From Serratia liquefaciens (lineage in GTDB: Bacteria > Pseudomonadota > Gammaproteobacteria > Enterobacterales > Enterobacteriaceae): a stretch of 64,000 nt of DNA. Where the stretch lies: assembly GCF_027594825.1 (NCBI RefSeq), contig NZ_CP088930.1:3967019-4031018 (forward strand). The letters are read 5' to 3'. Positions 26,356 through 36,003 of the stretch are shown here, one piece after another. Position 1 is the stretch's first letter, and each line of letters begins with the position of its first letter. Under the pieces are notes generated by a model. The model ran no database searches, had not been told where the DNA came from, and saw only the letters and a program-made list of their open reading frames with translations. The position numbers and the translations under genes were made by a program.

Positions 26356-26402
26356 CAAGGGCCGCTCCGCAAGGGGCGCCGTTAATCAATGGAGATAGAG
26401 AA

Positions 26403-26969
26403 ATGGCATTTTCAGTAAATTATGACAGCAGTTTCGGCAGTTACAGCATTCATGACTATCTGAACGAGTGGTCTACGGCGTTCGGCGACGTCAACCACAC
26501 CAACGGCAATGTCACCGACTCCAACAGCGGCGGTTTCTATGGTGGCAGCCTGTCCGGCAGCCAATATGCCATTACCAGCACCGCCAATGGCCTCACCTCT
26601 TTCGTCGCGGAAGGCAACCTGACCTACACGCTGTTTAACGAGCCGGCGCACACGCTGTATGGCCAACTGGATGGCTTGTCATTCGGTGACGGTCTGAGCG
26701 GCGGCGGGGCTTCGCCGTACAACATTCAGGTGCCTGACGTGAGCTTCGGTGGTCTGAACCTCAGCAGCCTGCAGGCGCAAGGACACGAGGGCGTGGTGCA
26801 CCAGGTAGTTTACGGCCTGATGTCCGGCGACACCGGCGCGTTGGAAACCGCGTTGAACGGCATCCTCGACGACTACGGTTTGAACGTCAATTCCACCTTC
26901 GATCAGGTGGCGGCGGCAACGGCGGTGGGCGTGCAGCACGCCGACAGTCCGGAATTGCTGGCGGCCTGA
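26403..26969 (+). CDS. hasA: HasA, secreted heme-binding hemophore
   Basis: A 188-residue extracellular hemophore with no N-terminal signal peptide. The heme-iron ligands His32 and Tyr75 and the assisting His83 are all in place (VNHTNG, LTYTL, PAHTL). The C-terminal secretion signal for the type I exporter ends in ELLAA, as known for S. marcescens HasA. From memory the sequence differs from S. marcescens HasA at scattered positions, mostly in the first 110 residues. GGAGATAGAGAA precedes ATG 26403. Two hairpins bracket the gene, which would favour a higher level of hasA mRNA than of its neighbours. Confidence 0.98.
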   Translation: MAFSVNYDSSFGSYSIHDYLNEWSTAFGDVNHTNGNVTDSNSGGFYGGSLSGSQYAITSTANGLTSFVAEGNLTYTLFNEPAHTLYGQLDGLSFGDGLSGGGASPYNIQVPDVSFGGLNLSSLQAQGHEGVVHQVVYGLMSGDTGALETALNGILDDYGLNVNSTFDQVAAATAVGVQHADSPELLAA

Positions 26970-26981
26970 TTCAGGTCGTTT

Positions 26982-27010
26982 GCCCGCCGGTGCAGGGAGC
27001 CCCGGCGGGC
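26982..27010 (+). terminator. Strong hairpin between hasA and hasD (partial terminator)
   Basis: GCCCGCCGG (26982-26990) and CCGGCGGGC (27002-27010) form a perfect 9-base-pair stem, followed by GCTTTAT. It would end most transcripts after hasA and let a minority continue into hasDEB. Confidence 0.7.
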
Positions 27011-27041
27011 GCTTTATCGGTTCTAACCTATGGGAAACATC

Positions 27042-28820
27042 ATGAAAAACGCCGTCAGGCGCGGAGAAGTGTTAAGCGTGCTGGCCGCGTATCGGCGCGG
27101 ATTCTGGGGCATCGCGCTGTTTACCGCAGTGATCAACCTGCTGATGCTGGCCCCGGCACTGTATATGCTGCAAGTCTACGATCGCGTGCTGCCTTCGGGT
27201 AATCGCATGACGTTGGCGATGCTGACGTTGATGGTGGTCGGCCTTTATCTGTTTATGGGCCTGCTGGAGTGGGTACGCAGCCAGGTGGTGATCCGCCTCG
27301 GCGCCCAGATGGACATGCGTTTAAACCAGCGGGTGTATAACGCCGCCTTTGAAACCAATCTAAAAACGGGCAACCCGTTGGCCGGACAGGCATTGAACGA
27401 TCTCACCCATCTGCGGCAATTCGCTACCGGCAATGCTTTATTCGCTTTCTTTGATGCCCCCTGGTTCCCGGTTTATCTGCTGGTGGTTTTCTTGCTGCAT
27501 CCCTGGCTTGGCGCGTTGGCAAGCGTTGGGGTGATCATTTTGGTGCTGTTGGCCTGGCTCAACCAACGGGTATCGCAGGTACCTCTGGCGCAGGCCAGCC
27601 GGGTCGCCCTGAGCGCCACTCAACAGGCCAACGGCAATTTGCGCAATGCCGAAGCCATTGCCGCCATGGGCATGCTGACCGCCCTGCGCCAGCGCTGGCT
27701 ACGTCAACATCAGCAGTTTCTGCTATTGCAAAATCGCGCCAGCGAGAAAATCGCCACGGTCTCCGCCTGGTCGAAAACCGTGCGGCTGGCGTTGCAATCG
27801 CTGATGCTGGGGTGTGGTGCGCTGCTGGCGGTCAATGGAGATATTACACCCGGGATGATGATAGCCGGGTCGATCCTGATTGGCCGGGTATTGGGGCCGA
27901 TTGACCAATTGATTGGCGCCTGGAAGCAGTGGTCTTCCGCTCGAGAGTCGTTGCAAAGGCTGGAAGTGATGTTGGCGGCCAACCCGACGCGGGCGGAAAG
28001 CTTGCCGCTGCCTGCTCCCACAGGAAAACTGAGCGTCAATCAACTGGTGGCTTGTGCCCCGGGGGGCAGTACGCCGGTGCTGCATAACCTCAGCTTTCGT
28101 CTGGAAGCCGGTGAAGTGTTGGGGGTGATCGGCGCTTCAGGCTCCGGCAAGACCTTGCTGATGCGGCAATTGGTGGCTGCGCAGGCGCCGTTGAGCGGTG
28201 ATGTGCGGTTAGACGGGGCGGACATCCATCAGTGGGACCGGCAGTCGCTGGGGCCCTATATCGGCTATCTGCCCCAGGACATCCAACTCTTTGCCGGTAC
28301 GCTCACGGAGAATATCGCCCGCTTTGGTCAGGTTGACGCCGAAAAGGTGGTCGCCGCCGCCGCGTTAGCCGGGGTACACCAACTGATTTTGCACCTGCCC
28401 AAAGGCTATGAAACCGAACTGGGCGAAGGGGGCAGTGGCCTTTCCGGCGGCCAACGTCAACGGGTGGCGCTGGCGCGGGCGTTGTATGGCTCGCCGGCCT
28501 TGCTGGTGTTGGATGAGCCGAACGCCAATCTTGACCGTGAAGGGGAAGAGGCGTTGCAGGCGGCGATCGTTGCGCTGAAACAGCAGGGGGCAACGGTGGT
28601 GTTGGTAACGCATAAACCGGCGATCCTGGCGGCGACTGACAAGCTGCTGGTTTTGAGTGCCGGGCAGGTGCAGCACTTTGGCCCCAGCGCTGCCATTTTG
28701 AATAAATTGCCCGGCTTTGCGCCCGTCGCCTCTGTTGCACCGGCGAATGCCGGGCACCGCGGTGGGTTTAACGTCGGTTATGCCAACTTTGCCAAAACGG
28801 CCAGCGGTGAGCGTAAATGA
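27042..28820 (+). CDS. hasD: HasD, type I secretion ABC transporter
   Basis: A 592-residue inner-membrane ABC exporter for HasA. The membrane domain (about 15-310) carries the PrtD/HasD-type start [41 protein letters not shown]. The nucleotide-binding domain has Walker [11 protein letters not shown] (about residue 363), signature LSGGQRQR (about 466) and Walker [13 protein letters not shown]. There is no N-terminal C39 peptidase domain, so it exports substrates with C-terminal signals and does not cleave Gly-Gly leaders. ATG 27042 is preferred because GGGAAACATC precedes it; an ATG at 27030 is in frame. It overlaps hasE by four bases. Confidence 0.97.
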   Translation: MKNAVRRGEVLSVLAAYRRGFWGIALFTAVINLLMLAPALYMLQVYDRVLPSGNRMTLAMLTLMVVGLYLFMGLLEWVRSQVVIRLGAQMDMRLNQRVYNAAFETNLKTGNPLAGQALNDLTHLRQFATGNALFAFFDAPWFPVYLLVVFLLHPWLGALASVGVIILVLLAWLNQRVSQVPLAQASRVALSATQQANGNLRNAEAIAAMGMLTALRQRWLRQHQQFLLLQNRASEKIATVSAWSKTVRLALQSLMLGCGALLAVNGDITPGMMIAGSILIGRVLGPIDQLIGAWKQWSSARESLQRLEVMLAANPTRAESLPLPAPTGKLSVNQLVACAPGGSTPVLHNLSFRLEAGEVLGVIGASGSGKTLLMRQLVAAQAPLSGDVRLDGADIHQWDRQSLGPYIGYLPQDIQLFAGTLTENIARFGQVDAEKVVAAAALAGVHQLILHLPKGYETELGEGGSGLSGGQRQRVALARALYGSPALLVLDEPNANLDREGEEALQAAIVALKQQGATVVLVTHKPAILAATDKLLVLSAGQVQHFGPSAAILNKLPGFAPVASVAPANAGHRGGFNVGYANFAKTASGERK

Positions 28821-30151
28821 TGAGTCATCAGACAGCCATTTCCCAGGATCTTGAAGCAATAGCTCTGCAGTTTGACGAACGGCGGCATCTGCGCCTCGGA
28901 GGTTGGTTGGTGTTGCTGGGGTTTGGCGGCTTTTTACTGTGGGGGCTGTTAGCACCGCTGGACAAAGGGGTGCCGGTTTCCGGCAGCGTGGTGGTTGCCG
29001 GCAATCGTAAAGCGGTACAGCATCCCAGCGGTGGCGTGGTGTCGCAAATCAACGTCCACGAAGGCGATCGGGTTAGCGCCGGGCAGGTGTTATTGCTGAT
29101 GGATACCGTCGACAGCCGGACCCAGCGCGATGCGTTGCGCAGCCAGCATCTGGCCAACATCGCGCAGCAGGCGCGGCTACAGGCTGAACGTAGTGATTTG
29201 AGTGAGGTGCAGTTCCCCGCCGCTTTGCTGGAGCAGGGGGCGCAACCGGAGATCCAGTCGCTGATGCTGCTGCAGCAACAATTATTCACCAGCCGCCGCG
29301 CGGCATTGCGCAGTGAGCTTGCGGCTATAGAAGAGAGCATCGCCGGCTCGCAGGCCATGCTGATTGGCCTACGGCAATCTTACGCCAGTAAGCAGCGGCA
29401 GAAAGGCATGTTGCAGGAACAGCTGAACGGTATGCGCAAGCTGGCGGCGCAGGGGTATGTGGCGCGTAACCGGTTGTTGGATCTCGAAGGGCAGCAAGCG
29501 CAAATTGACGGTCAGGCATCCGAGGACAGCGGCAATATCGGTCGGTTAAGTCGGCAAATTCTTGAGCTGAAGCTGCGGAGCATCCAACGGCGAGAAGAAT
29601 ATCAGAAAGAGGTGAACAGCCAGTTGGCCGATGTGCGGATGAAGCTGGACGAGTTGGACAATCGGCTGGCCAAGGCAGAGGCAGATCTCGGTCATACGCA
29701 GGTGCGGGCACCGGTGGCGGGGACGGTGGTGGGGCTGAGCGTCTTCACTGAGGGAGGGGTGATCGGCGCGGGTCAACAGCTGATGGAGATTGTGCCCAGC
29801 GATCGGGGCCTGCTGGTGGAGGCGCATATTCCGGTAGAGCTGATCGACAAGGTACAGGTTGGGCTGCCGGTCGAACTGCTGTTTTCGGCCTTTAACCAAA
29901 GCACCACGCCACGGGTGGAAGGAGAGGTGACCTTGGTCGGCGCTGACCGCTTGAACGATGAGAAAACCGGGGCTCCCTACTACAACGTGCGGGCCAAGGT
30001 CGGCGAGGAAGGCCTGCAGCAGCTTAATGGGCTGGAGATCCGCCCGGGCATGCCGGTAGAAGGGTTTATCCGCACCGGTGAACGTTCGATGATGAACTAC
30101 CTGTTCAAGCCGCTGACCGATCGGCTGCATCTGGCATTGACGGAAGAGTGA
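28817..30151 (+). CDS. hasE: HasE, type I secretion membrane-fusion protein
   Basis: A 444-residue adaptor of the HlyD/PrtE family that bridges HasD to an outer-membrane TolC-type channel. One membrane anchor lies at about residues 28-48 ([24 protein letters not shown]). The biotinyl-lipoyl halves flank a long coiled-coil (about 100-270), and the C-terminal HlyD barrel includes [12 protein letters not shown]. The outer-membrane channel gene is not in this cluster, as in S. marcescens, where a TolC-like protein from elsewhere is used. It overlaps hasD and hasB by four bases at each end, indicating translational coupling. Confidence 0.96.
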   Translation: MMSHQTAISQDLEAIALQFDERRHLRLGGWLVLLGFGGFLLWGLLAPLDKGVPVSGSVVVAGNRKAVQHPSGGVVSQINVHEGDRVSAGQVLLLMDTVDSRTQRDALRSQHLANIAQQARLQAERSDLSEVQFPAALLEQGAQPEIQSLMLLQQQLFTSRRAALRSELAAIEESIAGSQAMLIGLRQSYASKQRQKGMLQEQLNGMRKLAAQGYVARNRLLDLEGQQAQIDGQASEDSGNIGRLSRQILELKLRSIQRREEYQKEVNSQLADVRMKLDELDNRLAKAEADLGHTQVRAPVAGTVVGLSVFTEGGVIGAGQQLMEIVPSDRGLLVEAHIPVELIDKVQVGLPVELLFSAFNQSTTPRVEGEVTLVGADRLNDEKTGAPYYNVRAKVGEEGLQQLNGLEIRPGMPVEGFIRTGERSMMNYLFKPLTDRLHLALTEE

Positions 30152-30957
30152 GTCTCGTGGTCTCGCAACCGACGTTGCCGTTTGGCGCGCCCCACCAAGC
30201 CTTGCCGTGGCGACGCAGCCTGTTGGTGGTGCTCGCACTGCACCTGCTTGGCGCGGTGTTGTTCTGGCAATGGCAAAATCGACAGGCCCCGACGGCGATG
30301 CCGACGCCGGCGGTGATGATGGTGTTTGCCGAAGCGCCACAGGCGGCTCCGGCCGACAGTACGCCGCCGGGGCAGGCCATGTCACAACCTGAGCCTGAGC
30401 CATCGGCGCTGCCAGAACCCTTGTCGCTCCCCCAGTTGCCCGAGAGCTCACAGCCGCGTATTGCGCTGCCGCCGGTAAAAAAGAAGGTGCCTAAACCGAT
30501 TGAAAAAACGCGCAGGATCGCGCAACCGAAGCCGCCTCAGGAGGCGGTGAAAAGCCATCCGCCGGCTCTCGAACAAAACGCCGGTGCGCCGCCCCCGGGG
30601 AATACCAATCGGACTGCCGCGCCGCAAACTCAGTTGACGCCTTATTCGCAGGCAGGTGAAGACAGTTGGCGTAGCCGTATTAATAGCCGTCTCAACCGTT
30701 TTAAACGTTATCCCAAAGACGCGCTTCGCCTGAAGCGTCAGGGTATCGGGCGGGTTAATTTTACGCTGGATCGGCAGGGCAACGTGCTGGCGGTTTCACT
30801 GGTCAGCAGTGCCGGCCTGCCTTCACTGGATCGTGAAATTATTGCCCTGGTAAAACGCGCTTCACCTTTACCTACGCCGCCGGCCGACACTTTCCATAAC
30901 GGCGTGGTGGAATTAACCATGCCGATAGATTTCAGTCTGCATAACGCTCGCTTCTGA
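30148..30957 (+). CDS. hasB: HasB, TonB paralogue dedicated to HasR
   Basis: A 269-residue energy transducer that delivers proton-motive force to HasR together with ExbB/ExbD-type proteins. A single N-terminal transmembrane helix (about 24-44, LLVVLALHLLGAVLFWQW) precedes a Pro-rich periplasmic linker with the typical EPEP and KKVPKPIEK patches. The C-terminal TonB fold (about 175-265) includes YPKDALRLKRQGIGRVNFTL. The GTG at 30148 overlaps the hasE stop by four bases. A GTG three codons later is an alternative start. This completes the has operon. Confidence 0.95.
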   Translation: MSLVVSQPTLPFGAPHQALPWRRSLLVVLALHLLGAVLFWQWQNRQAPTAMPTPAVMMVFAEAPQAAPADSTPPGQAMSQPEPEPSALPEPLSLPQLPESSQPRIALPPVKKKVPKPIEKTRRIAQPKPPQEAVKSHPPALEQNAGAPPPGNTNRTAAPQTQLTPYSQAGEDSWRSRINSRLNRFKRYPKDALRLKRQGIGRVNFTLDRQGNVLAVSLVSSAGLPSLDREIIALVKRASPLPTPPADTFHNGVVELTMPIDFSLHNARF

Positions 30958-31194
30958 TGCTGGGGCGGCAAAGCCTATTTGCCTGCTCTGGTGAATGACG
31001 TTTTCAGCAGCTTGTGCTGATATTTCCCATAGCTTAAGTACATGTGCAAATTAATTCCCGCTATGACTTTGGCGATCTGTCCGCTATTTTATTTTCAAAA
31101 GCATCATTCTCTTTAATTTTCCACGGCGTAAAAAATAAACTGCTTGACGATAAGTTGTGCGGGTTTTAGTTTCTTATTATCAAACAGGAACTAA

Positions 31195-31211
31195 GTTCCA
31201 TATAGTGGAAC
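31195..31211. promoter_or_regulatory. IclR-type operator at its own promoter
   Basis: GTTCC-N7-GGAAC (31195-31199 and 31207-31211), ten bases before the iclR start and overlapping its ribosome site region. A GGAAC element also sits just upstream (31187-31191). The same arms and spacing occur before the transporter gene at 32105-32127. Confidence 0.65.
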
Positions 31212-31221
31212 AAGGCGTGCC

Positions 31222-31995
31222 ATGACAACCTTGGAAAATGCCGCAGCGGTATTAAAGTTATTTTCACAACAGCGGATGATGCATGGGCAACCCGGTATTT
31301 CATTCAGCGATGTGGTGAACCAACTGGCGCTGCCGAAAAGTACCGTATCGCGCCTGCTGCAGACCATGGAATCGCAGGGCATGTTGGAGCGCGATCCCGA
31401 CAGCAAGCTGTACAAAATCGGTCGCTTGCTGCTATCGGTTTCCAGCCATTATCTGTCGACGCCGCTGGTGGACAGCGTGGCGGCCAGCATGGTGCAGCTC
31501 AGTCAACAGACTTGCTGCACGGGCTATGTTTCGGTGCTCGAGGGGCAGGAAATCATGGTGATGCGCATGTTCCCGGGCCGTCATTTCCTCCAGGTAGTGA
31601 CGCCGGCGGGCAGCCGTTCACCGGCGGCGGAAACGTCGGTAGGCAGGGCAATTTTGGCGCGTGACAGTGATGAACAGGCTATTGCGCGCTATGCCGCGGG
31701 TTACCGCGTGGCTTCGCCCAATGCCCCGCAATCGCCGGATGCGTTGTTGAGCAAGCTGGCGCAGATTCGGCGGCAGGGCTGGTCGCTGGCGCGTAACGAA
31801 ACCCTGCAGGGCATCAGTTCGTTGGCGACGGCGGTGATCAACAAGCACCGCAATGAGACGGTAGGGCTCTGTTTGTCCTTTGCTACCCAAGCGGATGAAC
31901 AACCGTTTTCTTCCGCCGTATTGGCGGCATTGATGACGGTGTCCCGGCAATTGGCGGAAAAATTCGGTGATGATTATTGGCAACAGATCAAATAA
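31222..31995 (+). CDS. IclR-family transcriptional regulator
   Basis: A 257-residue regulator. The N-terminal winged helix is residues about 8-70 (NAAAVLKLFSQQRMMHG...SFSDVVNQLALPKSTVSRLLQTMESQGMLERD), and the C-terminal IclR effector domain is about 85-250 (GYVSVLEGQEIMVMRMFPG). Effectors of this family are usually small organic acids. The OPT-DUF1177-aroM genes follow in the same direction, and a matching palindrome lies in front of both, so local repression of self and operon is the simplest model. Confidence 0.9.
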   Translation: MTTLENAAAVLKLFSQQRMMHGQPGISFSDVVNQLALPKSTVSRLLQTMESQGMLERDPDSKLYKIGRLLLSVSSHYLSTPLVDSVAASMVQLSQQTCCTGYVSVLEGQEIMVMRMFPGRHFLQVVTPAGSRSPAAETSVGRAILARDSDEQAIARYAAGYRVASPNAPQSPDALLSKLAQIRRQGWSLARNETLQGISSLATAVINKHRNETVGLCLSFATQADEQPFSSAVLAALMTVSRQLAEKFGDDYWQQIK

Positions 31996-32104
31996 CGCAC
32001 TGAAATAATTCCGCCACCACCCAATAATTAATGAAAGCCAACACCAGGGAATTTATTGATTATTTAACTTGGGATTAAGGGGCAATAAATTATTAATTCA
32101 ACGC

Positions 32105-32127
32105 ACAGTTCCAAATATCGGAACTGT
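32105..32127. promoter_or_regulatory. IclR-type operator before OPT-DUF1177-aroM
   Basis: Perfect inverted repeat ACAGTTCC (32105-32112), 7 bases, GGAACTGT (32120-32127). The core GTTCC-N7-GGAAC equals the site at 31195-31211. It is 68 bases before the transporter start. Confidence 0.7.
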
Positions 32128-32194
32128 GACGGCCGCTCTGCGCCGAAAAAATGCCCCTTGTCCAGCGTCAGCGAATATTCAGGGAAATGACTTT

Positions 32195-33760
32195 ATGAAA
32201 CCCAATACCACCATAAATCCGTTGAAAGATATAGGTACGCTGCTGGTGATGGTGATCCTGTCCATCGTCGGCGCCATCATCGGCGTACAGCTGATCACCA
32301 CGCTGGGCGTGACGCCCAACACGTCAATCATTGGCGCGCTGTTTGCGATGCTGTTGGCGCGAATTCCGTTGCAGATGTTTCAGCGTTACCGGTCGGTGCA
32401 TACGCAAAACCTGGCGCAAACGGTGATCTCCTCCGCCACCTTTGGCGCGGCCAACTCATTGCTGATGCCCATTGCCGTGCCTTATGTGATGGGGCAGCCA
32501 CAGCTGATCCTGCCGATGTTCAGCGGTGTGGCCGTGGCAATGTTGCTTGACGCCTACCTGCTGTATCGCATGTTTGACACCAAAATATTTCCTGCCGCCA
32601 ACGCCTGGCCGCCGGGCGTTGCGGCGGCGGAAGCCATCAAGGCCGGCGATCGTGGGGGCAAACAGGCCTGGTTACTGGTGGTGGGCGTAGTGGTGGGTAT
32701 CGCCGGGTCGATGCTTAAAATCCCGATGGCGGCCTTCGGCACCGCCTTCATTGGCAATATTTGGGCTTTGGGAATGTTTGGCGTCGGTCTGCTGCTGCGC
32801 GCCTACGCAGAACCTATGGCGGGTTTCGACATCAATGCGCATTTTATTCCTCATGGGGTGATGGTCGGCGCCGGATTGGTGGCGTTGATCCAGGTGGTGC
32901 AGGTGATCCGCAGCAAAAACGTCGACGCGGCCGGTTACAGCCAGGCAGATAGCGAAGTGCGTAAGGCGCTGGGGCTGGGAGCCGTTGGCTATGTCGTCAT
33001 CGCTGCATTGCTGGCGTTGGCCGGCGGACTGTACAGCGAGATGTCACTGACCATGCTGGTATTGTTTGTGATTTATGCCGCGTTCGCCGCCTTTGTGCAT
33101 GAGCTGATTGTCGGTATCGCCGCGATGCACTCTGGCTGGTTCCCGGCCTTTGCGGTGGCGTTGATCACCCTGATTATCGGTATTTTGATTGGTTTCCCGC
33201 CGGTGGCGCTGTGCGTACTGACCGGGTTCACCGCCGCCACCGGCCCGGCGTTTGCCGACATGGGGTTTGATCTGAAAGCCGGCTTTATTCTGCGCGGCTA
33301 CGGCAAAGATTTGCAGCAGGAGCTGCTGGGGCGTCGCATTCAACTGTTCGCCGCCTTGATCGCCTTTGTTATTGCCATTCCGGTGGTGTACTTCGCTTAC
33401 AGCAGCTACTTCCTGCAGGACCTGATCCCACCGGTAGCGCGGGTGTACGCCAAAACCATCGAGGCGGGCGCGCAGCCGGGCATTGCCTTCAGCTTGCTGA
33501 TCTGGGCCATTCCCGGGGCCATTGTGCAGCTGATTGGCGGACCCAAACGCCAGCTCGGTGTGCTGTTAGCTACGGGCCTGCTGATCAACAACGCGTTGGC
33601 CGGGTGGGCAGTTCTCCTTGGCATTGCGCTGCGCATCCTGATTATCCGCCGCTGGGGCGACAAGGGCCGCACGCCGATGGAGATCATGGCGGCCGGTTTC
33701 ATTGCCGGCGACGCGCTGTACAACTTTTTCAATTCGATTTTTTCCAGCAAAGGGAAATAA
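32195..33760 (+). CDS. OPT-family membrane transporter
   Basis: A 521-residue polytopic inner-membrane protein of the oligopeptide transporter (OPT) superfamily, the bacterial branch that imports peptides or small chelates with protons. About 12-14 hydrophobic segments are visible. Recognisable stretches are FPAANAWPPGVAAAEAIKAGD (about 140-160) and FIPHGVMVGAGLVALIQVVQ (about 213-232). ATG 32195 follows AGGGAAATGACTTT; the frame is open from 32069 but that segment contains the operator. A DUF1177 gene follows after 31 bases and aroM after that, forming one operon. The transported compound is unknown. Confidence 0.85.
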   Translation: MKPNTTINPLKDIGTLLVMVILSIVGAIIGVQLITTLGVTPNTSIIGALFAMLLARIPLQMFQRYRSVHTQNLAQTVISSATFGAANSLLMPIAVPYVMGQPQLILPMFSGVAVAMLLDAYLLYRMFDTKIFPAANAWPPGVAAAEAIKAGDRGGKQAWLLVVGVVVGIAGSMLKIPMAAFGTAFIGNIWALGMFGVGLLLRAYAEPMAGFDINAHFIPHGVMVGAGLVALIQVVQVIRSKNVDAAGYSQADSEVRKALGLGAVGYVVIAALLALAGGLYSEMSLTMLVLFVIYAAFAAFVHELIVGIAAMHSGWFPAFAVALITLIIGILIGFPPVALCVLTGFTAATGPAFADMGFDLKAGFILRGYGKDLQQELLGRRIQLFAALIAFVIAIPVVYFAYSSYFLQDLIPPVARVYAKTIEAGAQPGIAFSLLIWAIPGAIVQLIGGPKRQLGVLLATGLLINNALAGWAVLLGIALRILIIRRWGDKGRTPMEIMAAGFIAGDALYNFFNSIFSSKGK

Positions 33761-33791
33761 CCCCCCGGTTAAATTGTGAGGTCAGCCGATT

Positions 33792-34721
33792 ATGAGTTTG
33801 CAACAAACGCTGCAGGTTTTTGAATTAATAGATAATGCTTATGTAAGCGGTCAGGATGTCGTCGATCTGTTTGCGTCTTATCCCGGCATTCGAGCCAGCA
33901 CGTTACGTGCCAGCGGACCGAAAGGCGCCACCGATTTCGTGCGAATCGACATCCCCGGCAGCGCCGGTAAAAAACGCGGTGGGGATGCGCCAACCCTGGG
34001 CATTGTCGGCCGGTTGGGCGGCATCGGTGCGCGGCCTACGCGCATCGGTTTGGTGTCCGACGGCGACGGGGCGATTGCCGCGATTGCCAGCGCGTTGAAG
34101 CTGGCGGAAATGCAGCGCAAGGGCGATGTGTTGGCGGGGGATGTCATCATCACCACCCATATTTGTCCTGATGCCCCAACCCGTCCGCATGATCCGGTGG
34201 ATTTTATGGATTCGCCGATCGACGACGTGACGATGAACGACAATGAAGTGGTGGCGGAAGCCGACGCGATCTTGTCTATCGATACCACCAAAGGCAACCG
34301 CATCATCAACCACAAAGGTTACGCGCTGTCGCCGACGGTGAAAGAAGGCTACATCCTGCGGGTGGCGGAAGATTTGCTGCGGATTATGGAGATGACCAGC
34401 GGGCGTCCGGCGGTGACGTTCCCGATCACCACGCAGGACATTACGCCGTACGGCAATGGGGTGCATCACCTGAACAGCATCCTGCAACCTTCTACCGCGA
34501 CTTCTGCGCCGGTGGTTGGCGTAGCGATCTGTACCGAGTCGGTGGTGCCGGGCTGCGGTACCGGGGCCAGCCATGAGGTGGATATTGCGCTGACCGTGAA
34601 GTTCGCGGTGGAAGTGGCGAAAGAGTTCGGGCGCGGTACCTGCCATTTTTACCAGACCGATGAGTACGCGCAGTTGCTGGCGTTGTACGGCAGCCTCAGC
34701 CACCTGCAAAAAAGGAAATAA
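33792..34721 (+). CDS. DUF1177 family protein
   Basis: A 309-residue protein of the DUF1177 family, function unknown. Residues 66-135 look hydrolase-like: APTLGIVGRLGGIG, then GLVSDGDGAIAAIASALKLAEM, then VIITTHICPDAP. A dense set of potential metal ligands follows (His123, Asp127, His133, Asp134, Asp137, Asp140). A second conserved region, VVPGCGTGASHEVDIALTVKFA, lies near residues 255-280. No signal peptide is present. Its fixed place between a peptide-type transporter and AroM suggests it processes the imported compound; this is inference. GTGAGGTCAGCC lies before the ATG. Confidence 0.85.
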   Translation: MSLQQTLQVFELIDNAYVSGQDVVDLFASYPGIRASTLRASGPKGATDFVRIDIPGSAGKKRGGDAPTLGIVGRLGGIGARPTRIGLVSDGDGAIAAIASALKLAEMQRKGDVLAGDVIITTHICPDAPTRPHDPVDFMDSPIDDVTMNDNEVVAEADAILSIDTTKGNRIINHKGYALSPTVKEGYILRVAEDLLRIMEMTSGRPAVTFPITTQDITPYGNGVHHLNSILQPSTATSAPVVGVAICTESVVPGCGTGASHEVDIALTVKFAVEVAKEFGRGTCHFYQTDEYAQLLALYGSLSHLQKRK

Positions 34722-34725
34722 CCGG

Positions 34726-35403
34726 ATGAATGCCTCATTTGCCACGCTGACTATCGGCCAGGCGCCGCGCAATGACATCATGCCGCTGCTGTCGGCCTAT
34801 CTGCCTGCGGATCAGGTGAGGCATGTCGGGCTGTTGGATGGGCTGAGCTTCGGCCAGATTGCCCAAGGCTACGCCCCTATGGCCGGTGAGAAGGTGCTGG
34901 TTTCACGCCTGTTGGACGGCACGCAGGTGAAGCTGGCTGCCCCGCGGGTTGAGCAGGGGCTGCAGCAGAAAATCAGTGAGCTGGAAGCGGAAGGTTGTGA
35001 GGTGATCCTGCTGTTGTGCACCGGAGAATTTGGCCGACTGCACGCCGAACGTGCTCTGTTGCTGGAGCCGGATCGCATTATTCCACCGCTGATTTCCGCC
35101 ATTGTCAGCCAGCATCGGGTCGGCATTGTGGTACCGGTGGCGGAGCAAATCAGCCAGCAAGCCGGCAAGTGGCAACGGCTGGCGACGCCGCCCTGTTTCG
35201 CCGTGGCCAGTCCCTATCTGGCGGACGACGTGGCGCTGGAACGGGCGGCAAGTGAGTTGCAGCGGCAAGGGGCGCAGGTGGTGGTGCTGGATTGCATCGG
35301 CTATCACCGTCAGCATCGCGATTTCCTGCAGGCGCGGCTTGAAATACCGGTGCTGTTGTCCAATGTGCTGGTTGCCAAGTTAGCGGCTGAGCTAATTAAC
35401 TGA
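34726..35403 (+). CDS. aroM: AroM family protein
   Basis: A 225-residue protein resembling E. coli AroM throughout (LTIGQAPRNDI at the start, VVVLDCIGYHRQHRDFLQ...VPVLLSNVLVAKLAAELI at the end). AroM is co-transcribed with aroL in E. coli but has no known function; the fold belongs to the Asp/Glu racemase-like group. Two cysteines typical of that group are visible, Cys104-like in LLLCTGEFG and Cys189-like in VLDCIGYH. AAAGGAAATAACCGG precedes ATG 34726, four bases after the DUF1177 stop. Here it has been separated from aroL and joined to a transporter operon. Confidence 0.88.
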   Translation: MNASFATLTIGQAPRNDIMPLLSAYLPADQVRHVGLLDGLSFGQIAQGYAPMAGEKVLVSRLLDGTQVKLAAPRVEQGLQQKISELEAEGCEVILLLCTGEFGRLHAERALLLEPDRIIPPLISAIVSQHRVGIVVPVAEQISQQAGKWQRLATPPCFAVASPYLADDVALERAASELQRQGAQVVVLDCIGYHRQHRDFLQARLEIPVLLSNVLVAKLAAELIN

Positions 35404-35614
35404 ATAAAAAGCAAATAAAATCTTATTTTGCTGAATGTCTGCGGCTTGCCTGCGCCTTTTTGCGAATGGAACCAGGACGGCTGGCTGAGGGGCAATTGCC
35501 CGGCAGAATTTTACTCTGCGTCGCGATCGCATTTCGCGTGAAAAACCAGTGACAGATCAACCGCAATCCCCCAATATGGTTTTCCCATAAAGTTGATTAC
35601 GCGGGTGTCAGTCT

Positions 35615-35905
35615 ATGCTGAAAGTGAACGAGTATTTTGCCGGAAAAGTGAAGTCTATCGGTTTCGATAGTAGCAGCATCGGCCTTACCAGCGTCGGTGT
35701 CATGGAAGAGGGAGAGTACACCTTCAGCACCGCCCAGCCGGAAGAAATGACCGTGATTACCGGCGCGTTGAAAGTGTTGCTGCCGGGCTCACCGGACTGG
35801 CAGGTGTTTATGCCGGGTGAGAAATTCTTCGTACCGGGCCACAGTGAGTTCAACCTGCAGGTTGCCGATGCAACCGCCTATCTGTGCCGTTATTTAAGCA
35901 AATAA
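35615..35905 (+). CDS. ppnP: Pyrimidine/purine nucleoside phosphorylase
   Basis: A 96-residue small cupin resembling E. coli PpnP (YaiE). It cleaves nucleosides with phosphate to give a base and ribose 1-phosphate, with broad specificity. Conserved stretches are [17 protein letters not shown] at the start, [24 protein letters not shown] (about 30-53) and [18 protein letters not shown] (about 69-86). In E. coli it lies between aroM and rdgC, and that order holds here, except that a microcin-like cassette sits between ppnP and rdgC. Confidence 0.92.
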   Translation: MLKVNEYFAGKVKSIGFDSSSIGLTSVGVMEEGEYTFSTAQPEEMTVITGALKVLLPGSPDWQVFMPGEKFFVPGHSEFNLQVADATAYLCRYLSK

Positions 35906-35928
35906 TTTTCGCCCCAGTGTGATAAATC

Positions 35929-35950
35929 AGGGCTCTGCATGCAGAGCCCT
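35929..35950 (+). terminator. Palindromic hairpin after ppnP (left copy of repeat)
   Basis: A perfect 22-base palindrome whose central 18 bases are GGCTCTGCATGCAGAGCC. It lies 23 bases after the ppnP stop and would form an 11-base-pair stem in either strand. An identical 20-base stretch recurs at 36914-36933. Confidence 0.7.
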
Positions 35951-36003
35951 AAGACGTCTTACAAAATGAGATATTAGTGAGCGCGCTGCGGTAGAAGGTG
36001 CGG

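Noticed and set aside
27042..28820. HasD considered as the exporter of the microcin-like peptide
   Set aside because: HasD has no N-terminal C39 peptidase domain and recognises C-terminal signals, so it would not cleave a Gly-Gly leader.
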